Below are positions 30,977 to 39,176 of a DNA stretch of 55,682 bases, piece after piece. Below the pieces are notes generated by a model that saw only the letters and a program-made list of their open reading frames with translations, did no database searches and was not told where the DNA came from. Source of the DNA: Pseudomonas sp. MN1F (lineage in GTDB: Bacteria > Pseudomonadota > Gammaproteobacteria > Pseudomonadales > Pseudomonadaceae); contig NZ_VZII01000017.1 of the NCBI RefSeq assembly GCF_009391885.1, forward strand, positions 1 to 55,682. The letters are read 5' to 3'. The position numbers and the translations under genes were made by a program. Position 1 is the stretch's first letter. Every line of letters starts with the position of its first letter.

Positions 30977-31005
30977 TAAAAAAACCAGCCCGAAGGCTGG
31001 CTTTT
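30977..31005 (-). terminator. Terminator of rluB
   Basis: On the minus strand AAAAGCCAGCC-TTCG-GGCTGGTTTTTTT: a stable stem with a UUCG tetraloop and a seven-base U-tract, 19 bases after the rluB stop codon. Confidence 0.95.
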
Positions 31006-31023
31006 GATTACCGCTCTGACACA

Positions 31024-32166
31024 TCAGCCACGCGGCTTGCCGCGAACGCGGCCAGCCGGCTTGTCACCGTCAGGCTTGCCTGGGCGCTTGCGCATTTCGC
31101 TCGGGCGTTCGGCCACGGCGCTGCCACGGCTGCCTTTGCGCGGAGCTTCGTCACGGGACTGGCGTGCAGGGCGCTCACCCGAAGTATCGCGCGGCTGACG
31201 TGCCGGGCGCTCACCCGAGGTATCGCGCGGCTGGCGTGCCGGGCGCTCAGCGGCCGCAGCACCGCCCTCATGGGCTGGGCGCAGGCTACGTACGCGCTCG
31301 TTGCGCCCCATAGGCCGGCTCGATTTGCGCTGCAGGCGCTCCATCTTGTCCTTGGCCTTGAGGTTCAGGGTTGGCAGCGCAACCGGCTGCAGGCCCACCT
31401 CAGCGGCGAGGATGTCGATTTCGCCCTGGGTCATTTCACGCCAGCGGCCCATCGGCAGGTCGGAGTTGAGGAACACCGGGCCGAAGCGCACACGCTTCAG
31501 GCGGCTGACCACCATGCCCTGGGATTCCCACAGGCGGCGTACTTCGCGGTTACGGCCTTCCATCACCACGCAGTGGTACCAGTGGTTGAAGCCTTCGCCA
31601 CCCGGCGCCTTCTGGATGTCGGTGAACTTGGCCGGGCCGTCTTCGAGCATCACGCCCGCCTTCAGGCGATCGATCATCTCGTCGTCGACTTCACCACGCA
31701 CACGCACGGCGTACTCGCGGTCCATTTCGTAGGACGGGTGCATCAGGCGGTTGGCCAGTTCGCCGTCGGTGGTGAACAGCAGCAGGCCGGTGGTGTTGAT
31801 GTCCAGGCGGCCGATGTTGATCCAGCGGCCTTCCTTCGGCCGCGGCAGGCGGTCGAACACGGTCGGGCGCCCTTCCGGGTCGTCACGGGTGCAGATCTCG
31901 CCATCGGGCTTGTTGTACATGATCACCCGGCGCGTGGCCTCGGCGGCCTCTTCGCGCTTGATCAGCTTGCCGTCGACGGTGATGGCGTCGTGCAGGTCGA
32001 CGCGCAGGCCGAGGGTGGCCTCGACGCCGTTGACCTTGATGCGGCCCTGGCTGATCCAGGCTTCGACGTCACGGCGCGAACCGACGCCAATGCGCGCCAG
32101 CACTTTTTGCAGCTTTTCGCCGGCTGGCGGGGTGATTTCGGTATTTTGCAGGTCTTGCTCACTCAT
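31024..32166 (-). CDS. rluB: 23S rRNA pseudouridine synthase B
   Basis: Makes pseudouridine at position 2605 (E. coli numbering) of 23S rRNA. The 380-residue protein has an N-terminal S4 RNA-binding domain (EKLQKVLARIGVGSRRDVEAW, residues about 17-75) and the RsuA-type catalytic domain with the active aspartate in GRLDINTTGLLLFT near residue 118. After about residue 265 the tail is low complexity and Arg/Pro-rich, with a 12-residue unit RPARQPRDTSGE repeated. The start at 32166 follows GGGAGG. It is longer than the E. coli enzyme because of this tail. It lies downstream of scpA and scpB, a common arrangement. Confidence 0.95.
   Translation of the reverse strand: MSEQDLQNTEITPPAGEKLQKVLARIGVGSRRDVEAWISQGRIKVNGVEATLGLRVDLHDAITVDGKLIKREEAAEATRRVIMYNKPDGEICTRDDPEGRPTVFDRLPRPKEGRWINIGRLDINTTGLLLFTTDGELANRLMHPSYEMDREYAVRVRGEVDDEMIDRLKAGVMLEDGPAKFTDIQKAPGGEGFNHWYHCVVMEGRNREVRRLWESQGMVVSRLKRVRFGPVFLNSDLPMGRWREMTQGEIDILAAEVGLQPVALPTLNLKAKDKMERLQRKSSRPMGRNERVRSLRPAHEGGAAAAERPARQPRDTSGERPARQPRDTSGERPARQSRDEAPRKGSRGSAVAERPSEMRKRPGKPDGDKPAGRVRGKPRG
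31164..31249 (-). repeat. 36-bp tandem repeat inside rluB
   Basis: Two full copies (31164-31199 and 31200-31235) and a partial third (31236-31249) of a 36-bp unit encoding RPARQPRDTSGE. The copies differ at about three positions. In-frame unit length means copy number can change without breaking the gene. Confidence 0.9.
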
Positions 32167-32318
32167 CTGGGCACCTCCCGGTGTAGGAATGAAATCAGGG
32201 TCTTGGCGACGAACGCGCCAAAGGGCCGCGCATCATACGCGGTTCGCTGGGGGAACGCACTGCAGGGTAGAGGGTTTTGTCGGCCCCGAGCAGGATTTCT
32301 GCTCAATGGTGGTACGCG

Positions 32319-33089
32319 TCAGGGGGCCGACTTGCCCTCGTCCTCCACCGAGGCCTCGGGCTCTTCATCGCGAAGGTCGTCGAAGTCGGTCTTCAACCCT
32401 TCTTCCATCTGGTCCAGCTCCACCAGCAGGCTGCGGAAGCTGGTCTCTTCCTTCGGCTCGCCTGCTGCTTCTTCCTCGCCCAGGCTGGCATCGGCCAAGG
32501 CCTGAATGTGCGCCGGTACCGGGGCATCATCCGGATCGAGCAGCGGCTGCGGCTCCATCTCGCGCAGTTCGGCCAGCGCTGGCAACTCGTCCAGGCTCTT
32601 GAGGTTGAAATGATCGAGAAACGCCTTGGTGGTAGCGAACATCGCCGGGCGCCCGGGCACCTCGCGGTGGCCGACCACGCGAATCCACTCGCGCTCCATC
32701 AGCGTCTTGATGATGTTGCTGTTGACCGCCACGCCCCGCACATCCTCGATCTCGCCACGGGTAATGGGCTGGCGGTAGGCGATCAGCGCCATGGTTTCCA
32801 GCAAGGCGCGGGAATAACGCTGCGGGCGCTCCTCCCACAGCCTTCCCACCCAAGGCGCGAAGTCTTCACGAATTTGCAGGCGGTAACCGGTGGCCACTTC
32901 CTTGAGCTCGAAAGCCCGCCCGGCACAGGACTTGGCGAGCACTTCCAGGGCCTTCTTGAACACCTTCGCCTCGGGGCGCTCGGCCTCCTCGAACAGCTCG
33001 TAGAGGCGTTCGAGGGACTGCGGCTTGCCCGAGGCGAGCAGGAAGGCTTCGATCAGCGACGCCAGGTCGCGGGGTTCATTAAGGTTCAT
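32319..33089 (-). CDS. scpB: Segregation and condensation protein B
   Basis: Subunit of the SMC-ScpAB condensin, which compacts and segregates chromosomes. The 256-residue protein begins MNLNEPRDLASLIEAFLLAS and has the two winged-helix domains of ScpB, with ALLETMALIAYRQPITRGEIE near residue 97 and KTLMEREWIRVVGHREVPGRP near residue 125. The C-terminal 60 residues are acidic and not conserved in the family. The start at 33089 overlaps the end of scpA by 11 bases. Confidence 0.95.
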   Translation of the reverse strand: MNLNEPRDLASLIEAFLLASGKPQSLERLYELFEEAERPEAKVFKKALEVLAKSCAGRAFELKEVATGYRLQIREDFAPWVGRLWEERPQRYSRALLETMALIAYRQPITRGEIEDVRGVAVNSNIIKTLMEREWIRVVGHREVPGRPAMFATTKAFLDHFNLKSLDELPALAELREMEPQPLLDPDDAPVPAHIQALADASLGEEEAAGEPKEETSFRSLLVELDQMEEGLKTDFDDLRDEEPEASVEDEGKSAP

Positions 33090-33930
33090 CAGGATCTTCG
33101 ACAGACTCGGGGCGCAGCCGCACATGGATCGGCGCAAAGGGCTCATTCTGCACCAGTTCGACCAGCGCTTCCTTCACCAGCTCGAGGATCGCCATGAAGG
33201 TCACCACCACGCCGAGCTTGCCCTCCTCGGGCGTGAACAGCGCGACGAACGGCACGAAGGCGCCGCCCTTGAGGCGCTCCAGCACGTCGCTCATGCGCTC
33301 GCGGGTAGACAGCGTCTCGCGGGTGATCTGGTGGCTTTCGAACAGGTCGTTGCGGCGCATGACCTCGGCCATGGACACCAGCAACTCTTCCAGGCTGACC
33401 TGCGGCAGCAGCTTGCGCACCTTGGCCTGGGGCGCCTCAAGGCGCGGCACGACGATCTCGCGGCCCACCCGCGGCAGCTCGTCGAGGCCTTCGGCGGCGG
33501 CCTTGAAGCGCTCGTATTCCTGCAAGCGGCGGATCAGCTCGGCGCGCGGGTCGCCCTCTTCTTCCTCGACCTCGGCCGAGCGCGGCAGCAGCATGCGCGA
33601 CTTGATCTCGGCGAGCATCGCGGCCATCACCAGGTACTCGGCGGCCAGCTCCAGGCGCACGCTCTTCATCAGCTCGACATAGCCCATGTACTGGCGAGTA
33701 ATCTCTGCCACGGGGATGTCGAGGATGTCGATGTTCTGCTTGCGGATCAGGTACAGCAGCAGGTCCAGCGGGCCTTCGAAGGCTTCGAGGATGACTTCCA
33801 GGGCGTCCGGCGGGATGTACAGGTCCACCGGCATTTCGGTCAGTGCTTCACCGTAGACCAGCGCCAGCTGCAACTGCTGGGGCGAAGCGGCCTGCTCGGC
33901 CGGCGCCTCGGGTACTTCCACCTGACTCAC
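33079..33930 (-). CDS. scpA: Segregation and condensation protein A
   Basis: Kleisin subunit that bridges the SMC heads in bacterial condensin. The 283-residue protein has the ScpA N-terminal signature FEGPLDLLLYLIRKQNIDIL near residue 51, then IPVAEITRQYMGYVE, and a C-terminal winged helix with VVTFMAILELVKEALVELVQ. The first 40 residues are a variable extension. It starts with GTG overlapping the TGA of the upstream gene (GTGA, 33927-33930), so the two are translationally coupled. Confidence 0.95.
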   Translation of the reverse strand: MSQVEVPEAPAEQAASPQQLQLALVYGEALTEMPVDLYIPPDALEVILEAFEGPLDLLLYLIRKQNIDILDIPVAEITRQYMGYVELMKSVRLELAAEYLVMAAMLAEIKSRMLLPRSAEVEEEEGDPRAELIRRLQEYERFKAAAEGLDELPRVGREIVVPRLEAPQAKVRKLLPQVSLEELLVSMAEVMRRNDLFESHQITRETLSTRERMSDVLERLKGGAFVPFVALFTPEEGKLGVVVTFMAILELVKEALVELVQNEPFAPIHVRLRPESVEDPDEP

Positions 33931-34556
33931 GCGTTGACCATGAACGGCGTGGGGTCGCCGCAGCCTTCGCGGATCAGCTCAGGTTCGTCGCCGGACAGGT
34001 CGATGATGGTCGAGGCCTTGAGGTCGCCGAAGCCGCCATCGATCACCAGGTCGACATGGTGCTCCAGGCGCTCGCGGATCTCGTAGGGGTCGGTCATCGG
34101 CTCGGTGTCGCCCGGCAGGATCAGGCTCACGCTCATCAGCGGCTCGCCCAGCTCGGCCAGCAGCGCCAGGGTGATGGCGTGGTCGGGTACGCGCAGGCCG
34201 ATGGTGCGGCGCTTTTCATGCAGCAGCAGGCGCGGCACTTCGCGGGTACCGTTGAGAATGAAGGTGTACGGCCCGGGCACATGGGCCTTGAGCAGGCGGA
34301 ATATGCCGGTATCGACCTTGGCGTACAGCCCCAGCTGCGACATGTCGCAGCACATCAGGGTGAAATTGTGGGTCTTGTCCAGGCCGCGCAGGCGGCGCAC
34401 GCGCTCGATCGCCGTCTTGTCGCCGATCTGGCAACCCAGGGCATAGGCCGAGTCGGTCGGGTAGACCACCACGCCGCCCTTGCGGATGATCTCCACCGCC
34501 TGGCGGATCAGACGCGGTTGTGGGTTCTCCGGATGAATCTGGAAAAATTGGCTCAC
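33927..34556 (-). CDS. TsaC/YciO-family threonylcarbamoyl-AMP synthase-like protein
   Basis: A YrdC-domain protein of 209 residues. Members make L-threonylcarbamoyl-AMP for tRNA t6A modification or, in the YciO branch, have a related and less defined role. Visible features are GGVVVYPTDSAYALGCQIGD near residue 27 and KTHNFTLMCCDMSQL near residue 60, matching the YciO branch more than TsaC. A GTG start at 34556 (SQFFQIHPENPQPRL) is chosen because AGGA lies eight bases upstream; an ATG at 34592 would overlap the previous gene. It is coupled to scpA. Confidence 0.85.
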   Translation of the reverse strand: MSQFFQIHPENPQPRLIRQAVEIIRKGGVVVYPTDSAYALGCQIGDKTAIERVRRLRGLDKTHNFTLMCCDMSQLGLYAKVDTGIFRLLKAHVPGPYTFILNGTREVPRLLLHEKRRTIGLRVPDHAITLALLAELGEPLMSVSLILPGDTEPMTDPYEIRERLEHHVDLVIDGGFGDLKASTIIDLSGDEPELIREGCGDPTPFMVNA

Positions 34557-34569
34557 GAAGTCGTCCTGT

Positions 34570-35430
34570 TCATAGCGCCATAGGCTGTTCATGGCTGAAT
34601 CGACGCCACAGAGGTGGCAAGTCCTCGGGCAATGGCCGGTAGGCACCGATCTCGCCCCAGGTGCCGGGGCCGTGGAAATCGCTGCCAGCACTTGCCAGCA
34701 GGCCGAACTCACGGGTAAGGATGGACATCGTGCCCACCTGCTCGGCCGGCATCATCCCGTTGACCACCTCAAGTGCCTGCCCGCCTGCCTGAATATAGTC
34801 GGCAATCAGCCGCCTGCGCTTGCTGCGGGTCAGATCGTAATGCATGGGGTGCGCAAGGCTCACCCAAGCGTTGGACTGGCGCAGGGTGGCGACAGTTTCG
34901 TCGAGTGTCGGCCAGTGCTGCTTGACGTCGCCCAGCTTGCCGGCCCCCAGCCACTTGCGGAAGGCCTCGGCGCGGTCCTTGACATGGCCGGCGCGCACCA
35001 TGAACTCGGCAAAATGCGGCCGCGCCGGGGCGTTGCCGCTGTCACCCAGTTCTTGCTGCACGGCCCGCGCGCCGTCGAGGGCGCCCGGCATGCCCTTGGC
35101 CGCCAACCGTTTGTCGATTTCCTCGGCGCGCAACCAGCGGCCACGGTGCAGGGCCTCGATGGCCTGGAGCAAGGGCGGCGCATCGAGCGGGAAATTGTAG
35201 CCCAGCACGTGAATGGTCGCGCCACCCCAGGTGCACGACAGCTCTACCCCGCTGACCCAGCGCATGCCACGCGCGTGGCAGGCCTGGCGCGCCTCGGGCA
35301 GCCCTTCGAGGGTGTCGTGGTCGGTCAGTGCCAGCGTTTGCACCCCGTGCTCATGGGCCCGGGCGACCAGGTCCGTGGGCGACAGGGCGCCGTCGGAGGC
35401 CGTGCTGTGACAGTGCAGATCAACATTCAT
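34570..35430 (-). CDS. PHP-domain 5'-3' exoribonuclease (RNase AM)
   Basis: By family, a YciV/TrpH-type metal-dependent enzyme that trims RNA 5' ends, including 5S/16S/23S rRNA in E. coli. The 286-residue protein shows all PHP metal motifs: [11 protein letters not shown] (residues 4-14), [11 protein letters not shown] near residue 33, the HP pair in [11 protein letters not shown] near residue 190, and [10 protein letters not shown] near residue 253. It is first in the minus-strand run leading to TsaC-like, scpA, scpB and rluB. It faces yciB across 67 bases. Confidence 0.88.
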   Translation of the reverse strand: MNVDLHCHSTASDGALSPTDLVARAHEHGVQTLALTDHDTLEGLPEARQACHARGMRWVSGVELSCTWGGATIHVLGYNFPLDAPPLLQAIEALHRGRWLRAEEIDKRLAAKGMPGALDGARAVQQELGDSGNAPARPHFAEFMVRAGHVKDRAEAFRKWLGAGKLGDVKQHWPTLDETVATLRQSNAWVSLAHPMHYDLTRSKRRRLIADYIQAGGQALEVVNGMMPAEQVGTMSILTREFGLLASAGSDFHGPGTWGEIGAYRPLPEDLPPLWRRFSHEQPMAL

Positions 35431-35497
35431 GGAGGAGCGCTTTCGCTGGAATCGATGTTTGTTATTATGCCGTCACATCCCGATTCTGGCTGCCATT

Positions 35498-36091
35498 GTG
35501 AAACAATTCATCGATTTCATCCCGCTGCTGCTGTTCTTCATCGTCTACAAGCTCGACCCGCGCCCGATGGAGGTCGCTGGCCACAGCTTCGAATTCGGCG
35601 GCATCTACAGCGCCACGGCGATGCTGATCATCAGCTCGCTGGTGGTGTACGGCGCGCTGTTCCTGCGCCAGCGCAAGCTGGAGAAGGGCCAGTGGCTGAC
35701 CCTGGTCGCCTGCCTGGTGTTCGGCGGCCTGACCCTGACCTTCCACAGCGAAACCTTCCTCAAGTGGAAGGCGCCGGTGGTCAACTGGCTGTTCGCCCTG
35801 GGCTTCGCCGGTAGCCACTTCATCGGCGACCGGGTGCTGATCAAGCGCGTCATGGGCCACGCGCTGACCCTGCCCGATGCCATCTGGTCGCGCCTGAACG
35901 TAGCCTGGATCGTCTTCTTCGTATTCTGCGGCGCCGCCAACCTGTTCGTTGCCTTCACCTTCCAGAGCTTCTGGGTCGACTTCAAGGTGTTCGGCAGCCT
36001 GGGCATGACCGTGATCTTCCTGGTGGCGCAGGGTGTGTACCTGTCGCGTCACCTGCACGACGACCCTTCCACCTCAAAACCCAAGGATTGA
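35498..36091 (+). CDS. yciB: Inner membrane protein YciB / septation protein A
   Basis: An envelope membrane protein (also ispZ) linked to cell division and envelope synthesis. The GTG start at 35498 gives 197 residues beginning [20 protein letters not shown], the family N-terminus. There are about five membrane segments and the conserved [20 protein letters not shown] near residue 85. The ribosome site is weak. The longer frame from 35429 is rejected because its extra residues are non-family and would cross the divergent promoter. Confidence 0.92.
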   Translation: MKQFIDFIPLLLFFIVYKLDPRPMEVAGHSFEFGGIYSATAMLIISSLVVYGALFLRQRKLEKGQWLTLVACLVFGGLTLTFHSETFLKWKAPVVNWLFALGFAGSHFIGDRVLIKRVMGHALTLPDAIWSRLNVAWIVFFVFCGAANLFVAFTFQSFWVDFKVFGSLGMTVIFLVAQGVYLSRHLHDDPSTSKPKD

Positions 36092-36092
36092 C

Positions 36093-36392
36093 ATGCTCTA
36101 CGCCATCATCGCCAGCGACGTCGCGAACTCCCTGGAAAAGCGCCTGGCTGCACGCCCGGCGCACATCGAGCGCCTGCAGCAGCTCAAGGCCGAAGGCCGC
36201 GTGGTACTGGCCGGCCCGCACCCGGCCATCGACAGCAACGACCCAGGTGAAGCCGGCTTCAGCGGCAGCCTGATCGTCGCCGAGTTCGACTCCCTGGCCG
36301 CCGCCCAGGCCTGGGCCGATGCCGACCCGTACATTGCCGCAGGCGTGTACGACAAGGTCATCGTCAAGCCGTTCAAGCAAGTCCTGCCTTGA
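36093..36392 (+). CDS. yciI: YciI-family protein
   Basis: A 99-residue protein of the YCII fold (ferredoxin-like, dimeric), whose reaction is not established in most bacteria. The sequence [20 protein letters not shown] includes the conserved aspartate region, and the segment [12 protein letters not shown] holds the histidine of the putative active site near residue 43. It starts one base after the yciB stop codon and is clearly cotranscribed with it, as in E. coli. Confidence 0.93.
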   Translation: MLYAIIASDVANSLEKRLAARPAHIERLQQLKAEGRVVLAGPHPAIDSNDPGEAGFSGSLIVAEFDSLAAAQAWADADPYIAAGVYDKVIVKPFKQVLP

Positions 36393-36399
36393 GCTGCCA

Positions 36400-36428
36400 C
36401 CGCGTCGCCGATCAAGCCGGCGACGCGG
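36400..36428 (+). terminator. Stem-loop after yciI
   Basis: A perfect 11-bp stem CCGCGTCGCCG/CGGCGACGCGG with a 7-nt loop, seven bases after yciI. It is followed by TCTCCCCC and so lacks a proper U-tract. Confidence 0.6.
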
Positions 36429-36524
36429 TCTCCCCCGCTCGAATTGCACGCTCGCCCTCAGTCTGCGGTATCTTTGCCACTGGCGGACACAGAAGACGCC
36501 GTCAATGGTTGAATTGAGTGAGTC

Positions 36525-37202
36525 ATGAGCGAGCTGTTACTGATTGATGATGACCAGGAACTCTGCGAGCTGCTCGGCAGCTGGCTGACCCAGGAAGGGT
36601 TTGCGGTACGCGCCTGCCATGATGGCCAGAGCGCGCGCCAGGCGTTGGCCGAGCATGCCCCGGCGGCCGTGGTGCTGGATGTGATGCTGCCCGACGGCAG
36701 CGGCCTGGAGCTGCTCAAGCAGCTGCGCAGCGAACACGCCGAGCTGCCGGTGCTGATGCTGTCGGCCCGTGGCGAGCCACTGGACCGCATTCTCGGCCTG
36801 GAGCTGGGTGCCGACGATTACCTGGCCAAGCCCTGCGACCCCCGTGAGCTCACCGCCCGCCTGCGCGCCGTGCTGCGCCGCAGCCACCCCACCGCCACCA
36901 CCACCCAGCTGGAAATCGGTGACCTGGCGTTCAGCCCGGTGCGCGGCGTGGTCAGTATCGATGGCCGCGACATGAGCCTGACCCTGTCCGAAAGCCGCAT
37001 CCTCGAAGCGCTGCTGCGCCAACCGGGCGAGCCGCTGGACAAGCAGGAACTGGCGCAGATCGCCCTGGGGCGCAAGCTGACCCTGTATGACCGCAGCCTG
37101 GACATGCACGTCAGCAACCTGCGCAAGAAAGTCGGCCCACACCCCGATGGGCGGCCGCGGATCGTCGCGCTGCGTAGCCGCGGTTACTACTATTGCCTGT
37201 AA
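36525..37202 (+). CDS. cpxR: Cpx-type response regulator
   Basis: A 225-residue OmpR-family regulator. The receiver domain has acidic residues IDDDQE (near 8), phosphorylation site Asp52 in VVLDVMLPDG and Lys102 in YLAKPCDP. A winged-helix output domain covers about 130-225 (LDMHVSNLRKKVG near 194, then VALRSRGYYYCL). The gene order regulator / Spy-CpxP-like / sensor and a CpxR-type box next to it support a Cpx envelope-stress system. Confidence 0.85.
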   Translation: MSELLLIDDDQELCELLGSWLTQEGFAVRACHDGQSARQALAEHAPAAVVLDVMLPDGSGLELLKQLRSEHAELPVLMLSARGEPLDRILGLELGADDYLAKPCDPRELTARLRAVLRRSHPTATTTQLEIGDLAFSPVRGVVSIDGRDMSLTLSESRILEALLRQPGEPLDKQELAQIALGRKLTLYDRSLDMHVSNLRKKVGPHPDGRPRIVALRSRGYYYCL

Positions 37203-37230
37203 ACCTGCATGGGGCCGCCTGCGCCCCATC

Positions 37231-37246
37231 TTTACCCTGCCTTTAC
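37231..37246 (-). promoter_or_regulatory. CpxR-type box (GTAAA-N6-GTAAA)
   Basis: On the minus strand GTAAA-GGCAGG-GTAAA, matching the CpxR consensus of two GTAAA repeats with a 4-8 base spacer. It lies 81 bases upstream of the CpxP-like gene and just after a weak stem-loop (37209-37229) that may end the regulator message. Confidence 0.65.
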
Positions 37247-37326
37247 CGTCCGCTGACTGCGCTTGACCTTGATCTCCCTAGACTGAGCTCATCCGGTAAC
37301 CACCGGCCCATGACAGGAGAGACACC

Positions 37327-37743
37327 ATGCGCAAGACCCTTATCGCCCTGATGTTCGCCGCCGCCCTGCCGACCGTGGCCATGGCCATGCCTGAAGGCGG
37401 CCAGCGTCACGACGGCCCGCATCATCGCGGTGATGCGCCTTTCGCCCAACTGGACCTGAGCCGCGACCAGCGCCAGCAGATCGGCAAGCTGATGGGCGAG
37501 CAGATGCAGAACCGCCGCGAAATCACCGAGCGTTATCTGAACAAGTTGCCGGCAGCCGACCAGAAGGCCATGAAAGACGAGCTCAAGGCCAGCCACGACA
37601 AGACCGACAGCCAGGTCCGCGCGCTGCTCAAGCCTGACCAGCAGAAGAAGTTCGACGAACTGCAAAAGGAACGCGAAGCACGCAAGGCTGAATGGAAAGA
37701 GTTCCAGGCCTGGAAAGCTGAAAAAGCTGGCAAGGCCCAGTAA
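37327..37743 (+). CDS. Periplasmic Spy/CpxP-like protein
   Basis: A 138-residue precursor with a signal peptide (MRKTLIALMFAAALPTVAMAM, cleavage near residue 20). The mature protein is helical, highly charged, and has two LTxxQ-like motifs (LSRDQRQQIGKL near residue 43 and LKPDQQKKFDEL near residue 98). Spy/CpxP proteins bind misfolded proteins in the periplasm and dampen the Cpx sensor. A His-rich stretch (HDGPHHRGD) follows the signal peptide and could bind metal. It sits between regulator and sensor genes with a CpxR-type box in front. Confidence 0.88.
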   Translation: MRKTLIALMFAAALPTVAMAMPEGGQRHDGPHHRGDAPFAQLDLSRDQRQQIGKLMGEQMQNRREITERYLNKLPAADQKAMKDELKASHDKTDSQVRALLKPDQQKKFDELQKEREARKAEWKEFQAWKAEKAGKAQ

Positions 37744-37757
37744 GCTGTCCTCCCAAT

Positions 37758-37789
37758 GCCCGGCCCGCCCTCACGCGGGCCGGGCTTTT
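37758..37789 (+). terminator. Terminator between the CpxP-like gene and sensor
   Basis: An 11-bp stem GCCCGGCCCGC/GCGGGCCGGGC with a 6-nt loop followed by TTTT, 14 bases after the CpxP-like stop. It overlaps the only upstream ATG of the sensor frame, so that ATG is unlikely to be used. It probably makes the sensor less abundant than the CpxP-like protein. Confidence 0.85.
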
Positions 37790-37809
37790 CCCGTTTTCAG
37801 GAGGTGCTC

Positions 37810-39141
37810 TTGCGTTCTCTGTTCTGGCGCATCCTGGCCAGTTTCTGGCTGGCTATCACCCTGGTCGCGGGCCTGTCGATCCTGCTCGGCCACATGCTCA
37901 ACCAGGACGCCTGGATCCTCAGCCGTCACCCGGGCCTCAAGACCATGGCCAGCGAGTGGGCCAAGCATTATGAGCAGGAAGGCCTGGAGTCTGCCCAGGC
38001 CTTTTTGGAGCGACGCAAGGAGCGCTACAAGATCGATGTGCAGGTGCTCGACGACAGCGGCGATGCCGTGGTGCCCGGCACCTTCCCGCGCCGCGCTGCG
38101 GCGTTCGAAGCGCGTCAGCACAATGACGAGCGCCGCCTGCCGTGGCGGCGCCTGACCGAGGAATACACCAGCCCCGACAGCGGCAACACCTACCTGCTGA
38201 TCTACCGCATCCCACACCCGGAGCTGGACGCCTGGCACCGCGAGAGCCTGCTGTGGCCGTTGAGTGCGCTGGGCATCGCCTTGGTGGTGCTGACCTTGTT
38301 CAGCCTGCTGGTGACCCTGTCGATCACCCGCCCGCTGAGCCGCCTGCGCGGCGCCGTGCACGACCTTGGCCAGGCCAGCTACCAACAGAACAGCCTGGCC
38401 CGCCTGGCCGCTCGGCGTGACGAGTTCGGCGTACTGGCCAAGGACTTCAACAAGATGGGCGCACGCCTGCAGAGCCTGATCGGCAGCCAGCGCCAGTTGC
38501 TGCGCGACGTGTCCCACGAGCTGCGTTCACCGCTGGCCCGCCTGCGCATTGCCCTGGCCCTGGCCGAGCGCGCCGAAACCGAACAGCGCCAGGCCCTGTG
38601 GCCACGCCTGACCCGTGAATGCGACCGCCTGGAAGACCTGATCAGCGAAATCCTGACGCTGGCCCGGGTCGATGCCGAACAGGCCCATGCCGAACCTGTC
38701 GACCTCAACGCCCTGCTCGGCAGCGTGCGCAAGGACGCTCAGCTCAGTGCACCGGAGCAGGAAGTGAAGCTGGAGGCGCAGCCGGGGCTGGCGCTGCAAG
38801 GCTGGCCGACGCTGATCGAGCGTGCCGTGGACAACCTGGTGCGCAATGCCCTGCGCTTCAACCCGCAGGGGCAGCCGATCGAGATCAGCGCGCAGCGCGA
38901 GCAGCAGAAGATCGTGTTGAGCGTGCGAGACCATGGGCCGGGGGCGGCGCCGGAGCATTTGGCGCAGTTGGGTGAGCCGTTCTTCCGGGCGCCGGGGCAG
39001 GAAGCAGCGGGGCATGGGCTGGGGCTGGCAATTGCGCGCAAGGCGGCGGAGCGGCATGGCGGCAGCCTGGTGCTGGAGAATCACCCGCAAGGTGGGTTTG
39101 TGGCCAGGTTGGAGTTGCCTGAGAACATTGCTGCCAACTGA
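37810..39141 (+). CDS. cpxS: Cpx-type sensor histidine kinase
   Basis: A 443-residue membrane sensor kinase partner of the upstream regulator. I chose a TTG start at 37810 because AGGAGG (37799-37804) lies five bases before it; the in-frame ATG at 37756 lies at the foot of a terminator hairpin and has no ribosome site. Two membrane helices (about 9-30 and 150-172) flank a periplasmic domain of about 120 residues. A HAMP region precedes the phosphoacceptor His236 in LRDVSHELRSPLARLRIAL, and the ATPase part has N box DNLVRNALRF, and G boxes DHGPGAAPE and GHGLGLAIA. Confidence 0.88.
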   Translation: MRSLFWRILASFWLAITLVAGLSILLGHMLNQDAWILSRHPGLKTMASEWAKHYEQEGLESAQAFLERRKERYKIDVQVLDDSGDAVVPGTFPRRAAAFEARQHNDERRLPWRRLTEEYTSPDSGNTYLLIYRIPHPELDAWHRESLLWPLSALGIALVVLTLFSLLVTLSITRPLSRLRGAVHDLGQASYQQNSLARLAARRDEFGVLAKDFNKMGARLQSLIGSQRQLLRDVSHELRSPLARLRIALALAERAETEQRQALWPRLTRECDRLEDLISEILTLARVDAEQAHAEPVDLNALLGSVRKDAQLSAPEQEVKLEAQPGLALQGWPTLIERAVDNLVRNALRFNPQGQPIEISAQREQQKIVLSVRDHGPGAAPEHLAQLGEPFFRAPGQEAAGHGLGLAIARKAAERHGGSLVLENHPQGGFVARLELPENIAAN

Positions 39142-39150
39142 CAGTAAGCC

Positions 39151-39169
39151 GGGGCTGCTTTGCAGCCCC
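39151..39169. terminator. Bidirectional stem-loop between sensor and nitroreductase genes
   Basis: GGGGCTGC-TTT-GCAGCCCC, a perfect 8-bp stem with a 3-nt loop, ten bases after the sensor stop and seven before the convergent nitroreductase stop. No U-tract on either strand. Confidence 0.65.
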
Positions 39170-39176
39170 CTCTGCG

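Larger units (their letters stand above)
30380..31023. other. Long region between aroP and rluB
   Basis: A 644-base gap, unusually long for this genome segment. On the minus strand it holds, in order toward aroP: the possible promoter, a small stem-loop (GCCCG/CGGGC, 30697-30716), an AACAACAA motif, a 56-codon reading frame with a ribosome site, a 6-bp stem-loop CAAGGT/ACCTTG (30453-30468) and a second A-rich motif next to the aroP ribosome site. Near the rluB end it is AT-richer and contains a LexA-like 16-mer (30819-30834) and the rluB terminator. I find no other supported gene. Confidence 0.6.

Noticed and set aside
31164..31249. Short direct repeats that could suggest a CRISPR array
   Set aside because: The repeats are contiguous without spacers, in frame, and lie inside the coding tail of rluB.
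37756..37809. ATG at 37756 as the sensor kinase start
   Set aside because: It sits at the foot of a terminator hairpin and has no ribosome site, while AGGAGG precedes a TTG at 37810.
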